Made by a program: the position numbers and the translations under genes. From Priestia megaterium (lineage in GTDB: Bacteria > Bacillota > Bacilli > Bacillales > Bacillaceae_H), in assembly GCF_009497655.1 (NCBI RefSeq), contig NZ_CP023317.1, positions 209,501-273,500 on the forward strand: 64,000 nucleotides of DNA, written 5' to 3'. Shown in pieces: positions 55,664 through 63,449 of this stretch (its first letter is position 1; each line of letters begins with the position of its first letter). Under the pieces are notes generated by a model. The model was not told where the DNA came from, did not search any database, and saw only the letters and a program-made list of their open reading frames with translations.

Positions 55664-55706
55664 AGAAAGCCAGACCTGATCCAAAAACAATCAGGTCTGG
55701 CTTTCT
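55664..55706 (+). terminator. Long hairpin after the lactonase gene
   Basis: A perfect 17-bp stem AGAAAGCCAGACCTGAT/ATCAGGTCTGGCTTTCT with a nine-base loop. It lacks a long T tract, so termination efficiency is uncertain. Confidence 0.75.
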
Positions 55707-55710
55707 AAAC

Positions 55711-55875
55711 CTGAGCGGCTGTCACTCCCCTTTCGGGGTTAGTGCCATCCGCATAGGTGAACCTTTGAGGGAATAGTCAGGTAGTGCGCATTCCTAAGCG
55801 TCATTTATGATCCCAATTTTTGAAATGAGCATAATCTATATATGGAAGAAAAGCCCTTTTGGAGGGCTTTTTTTT
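55711..55875 (+). ncRNA. Candidate structured small RNA ending in its own terminator
   Basis: Between the lactonase hairpin and the next gene there is no reading frame, but a nested stem is present: GCGG/CCGC (55715-55718/55749-55752), CACT/AGTG (55723-55726/55741-55744) and CCCC/GGGG (55727-55730/55735-55738). A second small stem GGAAT/ATTCC follows, and the region closes with an intrinsic terminator AAAAGCCC/GGGCTTTT plus T tract (55849-55875). No known riboswitch motif was recognised. It may be an independent small RNA or a leader; the strand is set by the terminator. Confidence 0.35.
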
Positions 55876-55928
55876 CTGGGGTTGTAGTAGAATGAAGAGA
55901 GAACGCATGAAGGGCTGAGGTGATAAGT

Positions 55929-56942
55929 GTGGAAAATATATGTGAGTATCCAATTGTACAAGCTCCTATGGCAGGAGGAGTTTCGACGCCTAAACTAGCT
56001 GCAGCTGTATCTAATAGCGGAGGGCTAGGGTTTTTAGCCGCGGGATATAAAAGTGCGCGTGAATTGGAGCAGGAAATTATAGAGATGCACTCACTTACGA
56101 AAAAACCTTTTGGAGTAAATCTGTTTGTTCCGACAAATGAAAAAGTAGCAGTTGATGCACTTGATTGTTATCAAAAAGAATTGTCAAAAGCCGCTGGATA
56201 TTTGGAGTGTCAAGTTGGCATACCAAAGAATGATGATGATGAATGGGGTGCCAAGCTCGACATCATTCAAAAACATCGAGTACCTGCTGTGAGCTTTACA
56301 TTTGGGTGCCCGGATCGAGAGATTGTAGCAAGCTTAAAGGGAATTGGAAGTCATATTTTCGTTACGATTACAACACCTCAAGAAGCCGAAGTGGCTTTGA
56401 GAGCAGGAGCAGATGCGCTGTGCTTGCAAGGAATTGAAGCCGGCGGCCATCGGTCTACTTTTTTAGAGAGTTCGGTGGACTTTTCGCTTATAAATTTGCT
56501 GAAAGAAGTCCGTCTAATCACTAAAAAGCCATTAATTGCTGCGGGAGGCTTGATGACGGGGTCTGACATCAAACGTGTATTACAAGAAGGAGCTTCTGCC
56601 GCTCAGTTAGGTACGGCTTTTATTTGTTGTCCAGAAAGCGGAGCGAGTGCTCTTCATAAAGAAAGCATTCTTCAAAAGCGTTTTAATGAAACAGGTGTTA
56701 CAAGAGCTTTTACAGGGAAACGTGCTAGAGGATTTGTGAATGCCTTTTTTATTTCCTATGATAAATCAGCACCATCCGCTTACCCTCATATTCATTACAT
56801 GACAAAGCCTATTCGAACAAAAGCTACACAAATGAATAATCCAGAGTACACTTCTTTGTGGGCAGGAACTGGATTTACGCTGGCAAAAGAACTGCCTGCA
56901 CATCTTATTGTGGAAGAGCTTGTACAAGAACTAAATGAATGA
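55929..56942 (+). CDS. Nitronate monooxygenase / NPD-family FMN enzyme
   Basis: This FMN-dependent TIM-barrel enzyme of the 2-nitropropane dioxygenase family oxidises nitronates or related compounds. The GTG at 55929 after GAGGTG gives 337 residues beginning MENICEYPIVQAPMAGGVSTP. FMN-binding blocks LCLQGIEAGGHRS and PLIAAGGLMTG are present, with GTAFICCPESG. The true substrate is not clear; the family also holds FabK-like reductases. Confidence 0.88.
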   Translation: MENICEYPIVQAPMAGGVSTPKLAAAVSNSGGLGFLAAGYKSARELEQEIIEMHSLTKKPFGVNLFVPTNEKVAVDALDCYQKELSKAAGYLECQVGIPKNDDDEWGAKLDIIQKHRVPAVSFTFGCPDREIVASLKGIGSHIFVTITTPQEAEVALRAGADALCLQGIEAGGHRSTFLESSVDFSLINLLKEVRLITKKPLIAAGGLMTGSDIKRVLQEGASAAQLGTAFICCPESGASALHKESILQKRFNETGVTRAFTGKRARGFVNAFFISYDKSAPSAYPHIHYMTKPIRTKATQMNNPEYTSLWAGTGFTLAKELPAHLIVEELVQELNE

Positions 56943-57005
56943 TGAGAATTACGGTGTTGCTTGCTTTAAGTGCAAGCAGCTTTACATAAAGAAGGTGAAC
57001 TTATA

Positions 57006-57827
57006 GTGCAAAACAAATTTACGATTGGGCAAATGGCCAGACTGCACGATATTCCGATTAAAACACTTCGCTATTATGATGAAATTGGTCTGTTCGAGCC
57101 TTATGAAGTTGATCCGCAAACTGGATATCGTTATTATACGTTAGAACAATTTAAGAAATTAGATATCATTGTCTATTTAAAGCTGATGGGAGTTCCGTTA
57201 AAAGAAATTAAAAGAAAAATGGAGCACAGCAGCTTGGACGAATTTATTGAAACCTTAGCGGAATATCAGAAGGTAACAAAAGAAAAAATTCGTCACCTTC
57301 AAAGAGTGAATGCGCAGTTAACAACTCGAATGAAGGAATTAGAACAGACGAGACATATTAACCAAATAGGAGCCCCGTTCATCAAACACCTTCCTTCTCG
57401 TGAGGTTGTGCAAGTAAAAGCAGAGGTAGGTACGTTAGACGGAACTGAAAGTGTTCTGCGTGATTTAAAAAAGAAAATCAGTCATATTACCCCGATTATG
57501 ATTGGGAAAGTAGGGTTTATACTATCTGTAGAAAACACAAAAAAACAACAATTTACAGATTACGATGGCATTTTTTTATTGGTCGAAAGCGATGTTTCTT
57601 TTAAGCATGAACTCGTTACGTTAATACCTGAAGGCGATTACGCATCTATTTATATGAGAGAAAAGAGAGATACCACAGGAGTCTATTACGATACGTTACT
57701 GAACTTTATTAAAGCCGAAGGATACAAAGCAGAAGGGCCTTTTTTAATTCGGCGAATTGTAGATTCATTTATTTCTCATCATGAAGAAGAGCGGCTGACG
57801 GAAATTCAAATTCGAATTACGTCTTGA
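57006..57827 (+). CDS. MerR family regulator with GyrI-like effector domain
   Basis: The 273-residue product, starting at GTG 57006 after AAGGTG, has a MerR HTH (FTIGQMARLHDIPIKTLRYYDEIG) in residues 1-75. A coiled-coil dimerisation helix (about 80-120) and a C-terminal ligand domain like BmrR/BltR follow. The gene just downstream is a drug-efflux pump, and an operator with the diagnostic 19-bp spacing overlaps its stop codon. It should activate that pump when it binds a drug. Confidence 0.9.
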   Translation: MQNKFTIGQMARLHDIPIKTLRYYDEIGLFEPYEVDPQTGYRYYTLEQFKKLDIIVYLKLMGVPLKEIKRKMEHSSLDEFIETLAEYQKVTKEKIRHLQRVNAQLTTRMKELEQTRHINQIGAPFIKHLPSREVVQVKAEVGTLDGTESVLRDLKKKISHITPIMIGKVGFILSVENTKKQQFTDYDGIFLLVESDVSFKHELVTLIPEGDYASIYMREKRDTTGVYYDTLLNFIKAEGYKAEGPFLIRRIVDSFISHHEEERLTEIQIRITS

Positions 57828-57854
57828 CTATCCAGTTGCTGGAGGGTTTAAGAT
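57824..57854 (+). promoter_or_regulatory. MerR-type operator/promoter of the efflux gene
   Basis: TTGACT (57824-57829) and TAAGAT (57849-57854) are separated by 19 bp, longer than the optimum of 17. The spacer holds a perfect dyad TCCAG-TTG-CTGGA (57831-57843). This layout is characteristic of MerR-activated promoters, where the bound protein untwists the spacer. The -35 overlaps the regulator's stop codon. Confidence 0.8.
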
Positions 57855-57894
57855 GAGACTATTGTAAAACTGCTGAAGGGAGAGACAACAATAG

Positions 57895-59115
57895 ATGAAT
57901 CAGCAAAGTATTTCCCAAGGAATGTCTTTAAGCCGAGGAAATCGCATTTTATTTATTTTAATTTTGGGTTCACTAAGCGCATTTGGACCGTTATCAATCG
58001 ATATGTATTTGCCAGCGCTGCCGACGCTTGCTAAAGAACTGCATACGTCAGCTTCTTTAGCCCAGGTCAGTCTGACAGCTTGCTTATTAGGCTTGGCATT
58101 TGGGCAAGTGGTAATGGGGCCATTCAGTGATATCCGGGGAAGGAAAAAGCCGCTTGTAGCAGCATTAATCACCTATGCAGCTGCCTCTGTGTTATGCGTG
58201 TTTGCGCCTTCTATTTGGATTTTTATCGTTTTACGATTTATTCAAGGCATGGCGGGAGCAGCAGGAATGGTTATTTCAAGAGCAAGCGTGCGAGACTTGT
58301 TTTCAGGTTCGGATTTAACAAAGTTTTTCTCCATGCTCATGCTCGTAAATGGTTTAGCTCCCATTTTGGCTCCGGTTGCCGGTGGACAGCTGCTGACGGT
58401 TATGTCGTGGCGCGGAGTATTTGGTGTGTTAGCCGTAATTGGTGCACTAATGTTTTTTGCCGTTTTATTTGGCTTGAAAGAAACGCTGCCGGCTGAACGC
58501 CGTAAAGAAGGTGGATTAACAGAAGTACTGCGTACATTTAGCGTATTGCTAAAAGATAGTGTCTTCGTGGGATATGCGCTGGCGCAAGGTTTTATTATGA
58601 GCGCTATGTTTGCTTATATTTCAGGCTCTACATTTGTTCTTCAAGACATTTATGGACTGTCTCCGCAGATGTTCAGTTTTGTTTTTGCTATTAACGGTTT
58701 TGGTCTCATTATAGCTACTCAAGTGACAGGACGTTTAGCTGGTAAAGTAAAAGAAGCTACTCTTCTCATGTATGGATTGCTTCAAGCAGCCGTTGGAAGC
58801 GTGCTTTTAGTGGCTGTAATTGCTACTCACACATCCGTTATTTTGGTCTGCATCTTGCTTTTCTTTGTTGTATCAAGCGTAGGAATTGTGAACACAACCG
58901 TTTTTTCACTTGCTATGCAAAATCAAGCTTCTAATGCAGGGAGTGCTTCAGCGCTTCTAGGATTGCTGCCGTTCTTGCTCGGAGCAGCCGTAGCTCCTCT
59001 TGTGGGACTTGGAGGAGGGCAAAATGCTCTGCCGATGGGCATTGTGATTATGGTCTGTGATTTATTAGCATTAGGTGTATACATGGCATTAGTGAAACGG
59101 AAAACTGCATCATAA
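57895..59115 (+). CDS. Bcr/CflA family drug efflux MFS transporter
   Basis: The 406-residue protein has twelve predicted membrane helices and MFS motif A as GPFSDIRGRKKP after helix 2. The opening FGPLSIDMYLPALP is the Bcr/CflA hallmark. It would expel drugs in exchange for protons. GGGAGAG precedes ATG. It is the likely target of the upstream MerR protein. Confidence 0.9.
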   Translation: MNQQSISQGMSLSRGNRILFILILGSLSAFGPLSIDMYLPALPTLAKELHTSASLAQVSLTACLLGLAFGQVVMGPFSDIRGRKKPLVAALITYAAASVLCVFAPSIWIFIVLRFIQGMAGAAGMVISRASVRDLFSGSDLTKFFSMLMLVNGLAPILAPVAGGQLLTVMSWRGVFGVLAVIGALMFFAVLFGLKETLPAERRKEGGLTEVLRTFSVLLKDSVFVGYALAQGFIMSAMFAYISGSTFVLQDIYGLSPQMFSFVFAINGFGLIIATQVTGRLAGKVKEATLLMYGLLQAAVGSVLLVAVIATHTSVILVCILLFFVVSSVGIVNTTVFSLAMQNQASNAGSASALLGLLPFLLGAAVAPLVGLGGGQNALPMGIVIMVCDLLALGVYMALVKRKTAS

Positions 59116-59154
59116 AAAAGCTACTTGGCTCTCAACAGCCAAGTAGCTTTTTTT
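59114..59154. terminator. Bidirectional terminator, efflux gene / repeat protein
   Basis: A 17-bp stem AAAAAAGCTACTTGGCT/AGCCAAGTAGCTTTTTT with a six-base loop, A-rich on the left and T-rich on the right. Confidence 0.93.
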
Positions 59155-59156
59155 AG

Positions 59157-59954
59157 TTATTGAGCTTTGTGCTCGTTCTTTTCAAACGGCATTGTGACAC
59201 CGAGTTTTTGAATTTCTTTTTTTGCATTTTCTAAAATGGTTTCGGCCTTAGCTTTTGTTTCAGCATCTAAACCATTTAGAAAATCTTTCTTTTTAGCAGG
59301 AAGATCTACGCCAAGTTCTTTTAATTTGGCTTCAGCTTGTTCCTTAGTCAGCGTGCCATCGCGAAGCTGATCCATAATAGCTTTGGCTTTTTTCTTAGTG
59401 GCTGCATCTAGATTGCTAAAAGGACCACCTTTATGTTCAGGGAAGTCTACGCCAAGTTCTTTTAATTTGGCTTCAGCTTGTTCCTTAGTCAGGGTGCCGT
59501 CGCGAAGCTGGTCCATAATAGCTTTGGCTTTTTTCTTAGTGGCTGCATCTAGATTGCTAAAAGGACCGCCTTTATGTTCAGGAAAGTCTACGCCAAGTTC
59601 TTTTAATTTGGCTTCAGCTTGTTCCTTAGTCAGGGTGCCGTCGCGAAGCTGATCCATAACAGCTTTGGCTTTTGCCTTTGTACCAGCATCTAAATTGCTA
59701 AAGGGGCCTTCTTTATGATGCTGAGGTAAGCTTACGCCGAGTTTCTGTAATTTTTCCTGTGCTTTTTTCATAATATCATCAACTTTTTGTTGTGTTGCAT
59801 CACTCGTAGTTGTTGTATTGCCATTTGTTCGCTCTACAACCGTTGAAGAGCTTGTTTCATCTTTGCTTGCTGCAAATGCCGTGGAGTTTGCAGCGGCCAT
59901 AACTCCTATTGTTAAACCGCTTGCCATGATATAACCGAATAGTTTCTTTTTCAT
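59157..59954 (-). CDS. Secreted protein with 47-residue tandem repeats
   Basis: The 265-residue protein has a Sec signal peptide ending AFA|AS near residue 29. Three 47-residue repeats follow, each opening GPFSNLDA and containing KAMDQLRDGTLTKEQ-type sequence and KLKELGV. Degenerate copies sit before and after (KLQKLGVSLP, IQKLGVTMP). The DNA repeat unit is exactly 141 bp and nearly identical between copies 2 and 3, which points to recent duplication. The mature protein is highly charged and helical, with no cell-wall anchor. Function unknown. Confidence 0.82.
   Translation of the reverse strand: MKKKLFGYIMASGLTIGVMAAANSTAFAASKDETSSSTVVERTNGNTTTTSDATQQKVDDIMKKAQEKLQKLGVSLPQHHKEGPFSNLDAGTKAKAKAVMDQLRDGTLTKEQAEAKLKELGVDFPEHKGGPFSNLDAATKKKAKAIMDQLRDGTLTKEQAEAKLKELGVDFPEHKGGPFSNLDAATKKKAKAIMDQLRDGTLTKEQAEAKLKELGVDLPAKKKDFLNGLDAETKAKAETILENAKKEIQKLGVTMPFEKNEHKAQ
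59264..59700. repeat. Three 141-bp tandem repeats within the secreted protein gene
   Basis: The GPFSN-coding stretch recurs at 141-bp spacing (for example at about 59417 and 59558), with only scattered base changes. The repeats keep the reading frame because 141 is a multiple of three. Copy number could vary between strains. Confidence 0.85.
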
Positions 59955-60168
59955 GCTGTTGTCACTCCTTAAAAGTTATAGGGGTGTGGTACAGAGCTGT
60001 CCACAATTGTTAATGTAACCACCAATAGTGAAAAAATGGTGAAAATAGATAAAAAACGAAAAAATATAGACGTTTGTTGAACACTACAGCTCTTTTATTG
60101 GATAACAAAATGAAATTCGATATGATTTTATCTAAGTAACAGCAAAAAAGAATGGAGACTTTATATAG

Positions 60169-60690
60169 ATGAACGTTCTTAAAAAATTGGCAATAGCTTT
60201 GATAGTTGTGATAGCGGTAAGCCTGTTATTTTTGTTTCGCGATGAGTTAAAGCCAGGTCCAACGTTAAAAGATTTTTCAGGAGCAGCTGAGTTGCATCCT
60301 GTCGTAGAAGAAAAGAAAAATAAACTTGTTCAACAAGCAAACGACCAAGGAATCTCGATTGTCATTACGGAAGGTTTCCGTTCAAAAGAAGAACAAGATA
60401 AGCTTTATGCAAAAGGCAGGACGGAAGAAGGCAACATTGTTACCTATTCAAAGGGCGGCCAGTCTTATCATAACTATGGACTAGCTATTGATTTTGCTAT
60501 TGGGTTAAAAGACGGACAAGTTATTTGGGACATGAAATATGACGGTAATAACAATAATCGGTCTGATTGGATGGAGGTTGTAGATATCGCAAAAAGTTTA
60601 GGGTTTGAATGGGGAGGAGATTGGCAAGGTTTTAAAGACTATCCGCATTTTCAAATGAGTCCGGAAAATATAAAAGGCCACACACGCTAA
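60169..60690 (+). CDS. cwlK: L-Ala-D-Glu endopeptidase, CwlK-like (M15)
   Basis: The 173-residue protein has an N-terminal membrane helix or uncleaved signal (about 5-25) and an M15 peptidase domain. Metal ligands are visible in SYHNYGLAIDFA (His and Asp) and DYPHFQ (His). CwlK cleaves the L-Ala-D-Glu bond of peptidoglycan stem peptides. The exact bond is inferred from similarity to CwlK/YcdD. Its own terminator follows. Confidence 0.87.
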   Translation: MNVLKKLAIALIVVIAVSLLFLFRDELKPGPTLKDFSGAAELHPVVEEKKNKLVQQANDQGISIVITEGFRSKEEQDKLYAKGRTEEGNIVTYSKGGQSYHNYGLAIDFAIGLKDGQVIWDMKYDGNNNNRSDWMEVVDIAKSLGFEWGGDWQGFKDYPHFQMSPENIKGHTR

Positions 60691-60708
60691 TAAAGCGTGT
60701 GTTTTTTA
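60680..60708 (+). terminator. Terminator of cwlK
   Basis: The stem ACACACGC/GCGTGTGT with a seven-base loop and six T residues overlaps the end of cwlK. Confidence 0.9.
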
Positions 60709-61059
60709 GAGAAATAATATAATTTCACTATATTTATGTCAGAACCTCTAACATGAATGGAAGCTTGTATTTACTTTTTTATTAATTTACTGCTAAGAGA
60801 ATTATATATATTAATATAATAAAGTGATAGACAGATAATTAGAAAAAGGGCTGATTAGAGAGAACTGCCCTAGAAAAATGAAAGACAATTCGTATAAAGA
60901 TATGCGTTAACTAATATAATCTATTGATTAAGCTTATACAAGTACCTTCAGCCTAGCGAACGTATGCTTACATATCGGCAAATGCCAACAAAACCTTTTA
61001 TTTTTCTAGCATATTTTATTTGAAGATAGTTCATTTTGATTACAAAAAAGAGATAATTT

Positions 61060-61097
61060 GTCAACTGTTGACTTTGCTTTAAGGGTAAGAATATAAT
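61060..61097 (+). promoter_or_regulatory. glnQHMP promoter with overlapping dyad operator
   Basis: TTGACT (61068-61073), 18 bp, TATAAT (61092-61097). A perfect inverted repeat GTCAAC-T-GTTGAC (61060-61072) covers the -35 element and so may be a repressor site. It does not fit the TnrA consensus. The rest of the 466-bp gap 60691-61156 shows nothing further that I can name. Confidence 0.65.
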
Positions 61098-61156
61098 TTT
61101 TAACATATTTTAAAAATTTAAATATTTATTGTTGTTCGCAGATTAGGAGGAGGAAA

Positions 61157-61885
61157 ATGATTGTTTTTGACGGAGTGAACAAATATTACGGTGATTTTCA
61201 CGTATTAAAAGATATCAATTTAACGATTAAAAAAGGTGAAGTTGTCGTCGTAATTGGACCTTCGGGTTCGGGTAAAAGCACGATGCTGCGATGCATAAAT
61301 TATTTAGAAACAATATCTAACGGACAATTGACGGTAAATAATATATTAGTTGCAGATAAAAAAACAAATATTAACAAACTGCGCCGCAATATAGGTATGG
61401 TGTTTCAGCATTTTTATTTATATCCGCACAAAACGGTTTTAGAAAATATCACCTTAGCGCCTATGAAAGTACTGGGACAGTCGTCAGAAGAAGCTAAGAA
61501 AACAGCTCTATACTATTTGGATAAAGTAGGAATCGGTGAAAAAGCCAACGCCTACCCATCCCAGCTTTCAGGCGGCCAGCAGCAGCGTGTAGCCATTGCG
61601 AGGGGACTTGCGATGAAACCAGAGATTATGCTTTTTGATGAGCCTACCTCTGCTCTTGATCCAGAAATGATTGGAGAAGTGCTGGATGTCATGAAAACAT
61701 TGGCTAAAGAAGGAATGACGATGGTAGTTGTAACTCATGAAATGGGGTTTGCTAAAGAAGTAGCAGACCGCATTGTATTTATGGATCAAGGAAAAATCTT
61801 AGAAGAGGCAACTCCGGCTGAGTTTTATGAAAACCCGCAAGAAGAAAGGGCACGTTTATTTCTTAGCCGTATTTTAAATCATTAA
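61157..61885 (+). CDS. glnQ: Polar amino acid (glutamine) ABC transporter ATPase GlnQ
   Basis: The 242-residue ATPase has Walker [10 protein letters not shown] (near 35-43), signature LSGGQQQR, Walker [12 protein letters not shown] and the H-loop VVTHE. It powers the importer whose other parts follow. AGGAGGAGG precedes ATG. The Q-H-M-P order fits Bacillus glutamine transporters. Confidence 0.92.
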   Translation: MIVFDGVNKYYGDFHVLKDINLTIKKGEVVVVIGPSGSGKSTMLRCINYLETISNGQLTVNNILVADKKTNINKLRRNIGMVFQHFYLYPHKTVLENITLAPMKVLGQSSEEAKKTALYYLDKVGIGEKANAYPSQLSGGQQQRVAIARGLAMKPEIMLFDEPTSALDPEMIGEVLDVMKTLAKEGMTMVVVTHEMGFAKEVADRIVFMDQGKILEEATPAEFYENPQEERARLFLSRILNH

Positions 61886-61906
61886 TTGTTTAATAGGGGG
61901 AGTAAT

Positions 61907-62722
61907 ATGAAGAAATCAAAAACGTTTTTAAAGGCAGCCGTGCTTTCATTAGCAGCGGCTATGATGTTAGCGGCTTGTGGAGGGAAAAGTGAAGAAACGA
62001 GTGGATCATCAGCTAAAAAAGATGCGCTCACTGAAATCAAAGACAGAGGGAAAATTGTCATTGGAGTTAAAAATGATACGCGTTTGTTTGGCTTAAAGAA
62101 TCCAAAGACGGGTGAAGTAGAAGGTTTTGATGTTGATATTTCTAAGCAGCTGGCTAAAGAGATTTTAGGAGATGAAAACAAGGTAGAATTTAAAGAAGTT
62201 ACGTCCAAAACAAGGGTTCCTCTTCTTCAAAAAGGAGATATTGACGCTGTTGTTGCAACAATGACCATCACAGATGAGCGTAAAAAAGAAGTGGATTTTA
62301 CGGATGTGTATTTTCAAGCTGGCCAGTCTCTTCTTGTGAAAAAAGGCAGTAAAATTAAAAGCGTTGATGATTTGAAGAAAGGTACTAAAGTGTTGGCTGT
62401 TAAAGGATCAACTTCAGCTATTAATATTCGCGAAAAAGCACCGGAGACAACGGTATTAGAGTTTGAAAACTATGCAGAAGCATTTACCGCTTTAAAATCT
62501 AAGCAAGGAGATGCTTTAACAACTGATGATGCTATTCTTTATGGAATGGCTGATGAAGATCCTTCTTATGAATTAGTAGGAAAGCCGTTCACAGAAGAGC
62601 CTTATGGCATTGCTGTGAAAAAAGGAAACAAAGAGCTTGTAGATGCATTAAACGATGCGCTTAAAAAGATGAAAGACTCTGGAAAATATGATGAAATTCA
62701 CGACAAGTGGATCAAACAATAA
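61907..62722 (+). CDS. glnH: Glutamine-type ABC transporter substrate-binding lipoprotein GlnH
   Basis: The 271-residue lipoprotein starts at ATG 61907 after AGGGGGAG. The lipobox LAAC gives the lipidated Cys at 24. The SBP_bac_3 fold is shown by DRGKIVIGVKNDTRLFG, GFDVDISKQLAKEI and ATMTITDERKKEVDFTD. Substrate is taken as glutamine from gene order; glutamate or aspartate is possible. Confidence 0.9.
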   Translation: MKKSKTFLKAAVLSLAAAMMLAACGGKSEETSGSSAKKDALTEIKDRGKIVIGVKNDTRLFGLKNPKTGEVEGFDVDISKQLAKEILGDENKVEFKEVTSKTRVPLLQKGDIDAVVATMTITDERKKEVDFTDVYFQAGQSLLVKKGSKIKSVDDLKKGTKVLAVKGSTSAINIREKAPETTVLEFENYAEAFTALKSKQGDALTTDDAILYGMADEDPSYELVGKPFTEEPYGIAVKKGNKELVDALNDALKKMKDSGKYDEIHDKWIKQ

Positions 62723-62741
62723 GCGTACAGTTTTCTTTTCT

Positions 62742-62769
62742 CAGGATGAGCAGCATTATGCTCATCCTG
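62742..62769 (+). promoter_or_regulatory. Intercistronic stem-loop between glnH and glnM
   Basis: An 11-bp stem CAGGATGAGCA/TGCTCATCCTG without a T tract lies in the only gap of the operon. Such hairpins after binding-protein genes often stabilise the upstream mRNA so that more binding protein than permease is made. That role is inferred. Confidence 0.7.
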
Positions 62770-62796
62770 CTTGTTTAGTTGAAAGGAGGAAGAAAA

Positions 62797-63435
62797 TTGC
62801 TGGATTTTTCAATTCTTACGAACAATATGGATCTTTATTTAGAAGGTTTTAAGTACACCATTATCGCCAGTCTGATTGCTTTAGTGGCCAGTTTTGTACT
62901 TGGTACAATCATTGCGGTAATGCGAATAGCTCCTCTCAAAATAGTAAATGTAATTGGCACTGTCTACGTAGAGTTTATTCGAAATATTCCACTTGTGGTT
63001 ATCGTCTTTTTTATTTTTATTGTGGCAGGAATCAGCGGTACAGCAGCCGGAGTGCTGGGACTCACTATTTATACGGCAGCTTTTATCGCCGAAGCTATAC
63101 GAGCGGGAATTATGGCAGTTCCAAAAGGGCAGCTTGAAGCGGCGCGTTCATCCGGCCTTACGTACGGTCAGGCGATGCGATTCATTATATTGCCTCAAGC
63201 CATTAAAATTGTCATTCCTCCTCTTGGGAATCAATTTATTAATTTAGTGAAAAACTCATCCGTGCTAGGGATTGTTGCTGGTTTTGATTTAATGTATCAG
63301 GCAGATCTTGTTTCCTCTCAAACTTATGTAGTGTTTGATGTGTATATTTTTGTGGCTCTGTTTTATTTAGTTCTAACCATTCCGTTGAGTTTAGGAGTTG
63401 GTTATCTTGAGAAACGTCTTGGTAAAACAAGCTGA
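62797..63435 (+). CDS. glnM: Glutamine-type ABC transporter permease GlnM
   Basis: The 212-residue permease starts at TTG 62797 with AAAGGAGGAAG upstream. It has about five membrane helices and the EAA loop GQLEAARSSGLTYGQAM, where the ATPase docks. It pairs with the second permease encoded 14 bp downstream. Confidence 0.9.
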   Translation: MLDFSILTNNMDLYLEGFKYTIIASLIALVASFVLGTIIAVMRIAPLKIVNVIGTVYVEFIRNIPLVVIVFFIFIVAGISGTAAGVLGLTIYTAAFIAEAIRAGIMAVPKGQLEAARSSGLTYGQAMRFIILPQAIKIVIPPLGNQFINLVKNSSVLGIVAGFDLMYQADLVSSQTYVVFDVYIFVALFYLVLTIPLSLGVGYLEKRLGKTS

Positions 63436-63449
63436 AAGGAGTGAAAGTG

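Noticed and set aside
59383-59652. 89-codon plus-strand frame opposite the repeat protein
   Set aside because: It is the antisense of the tandem repeats and simply repeats with the 141-bp period.
59264-59700. Tandem repeats as a CRISPR array
   Set aside because: The unit is 141 bp, lies in frame within a secreted protein gene and has no unique spacers; no cas genes are present.
61060-61072. TnrA site at glnQ
   Set aside because: The dyad lacks the TGTNA-N7-TNACA pattern required.
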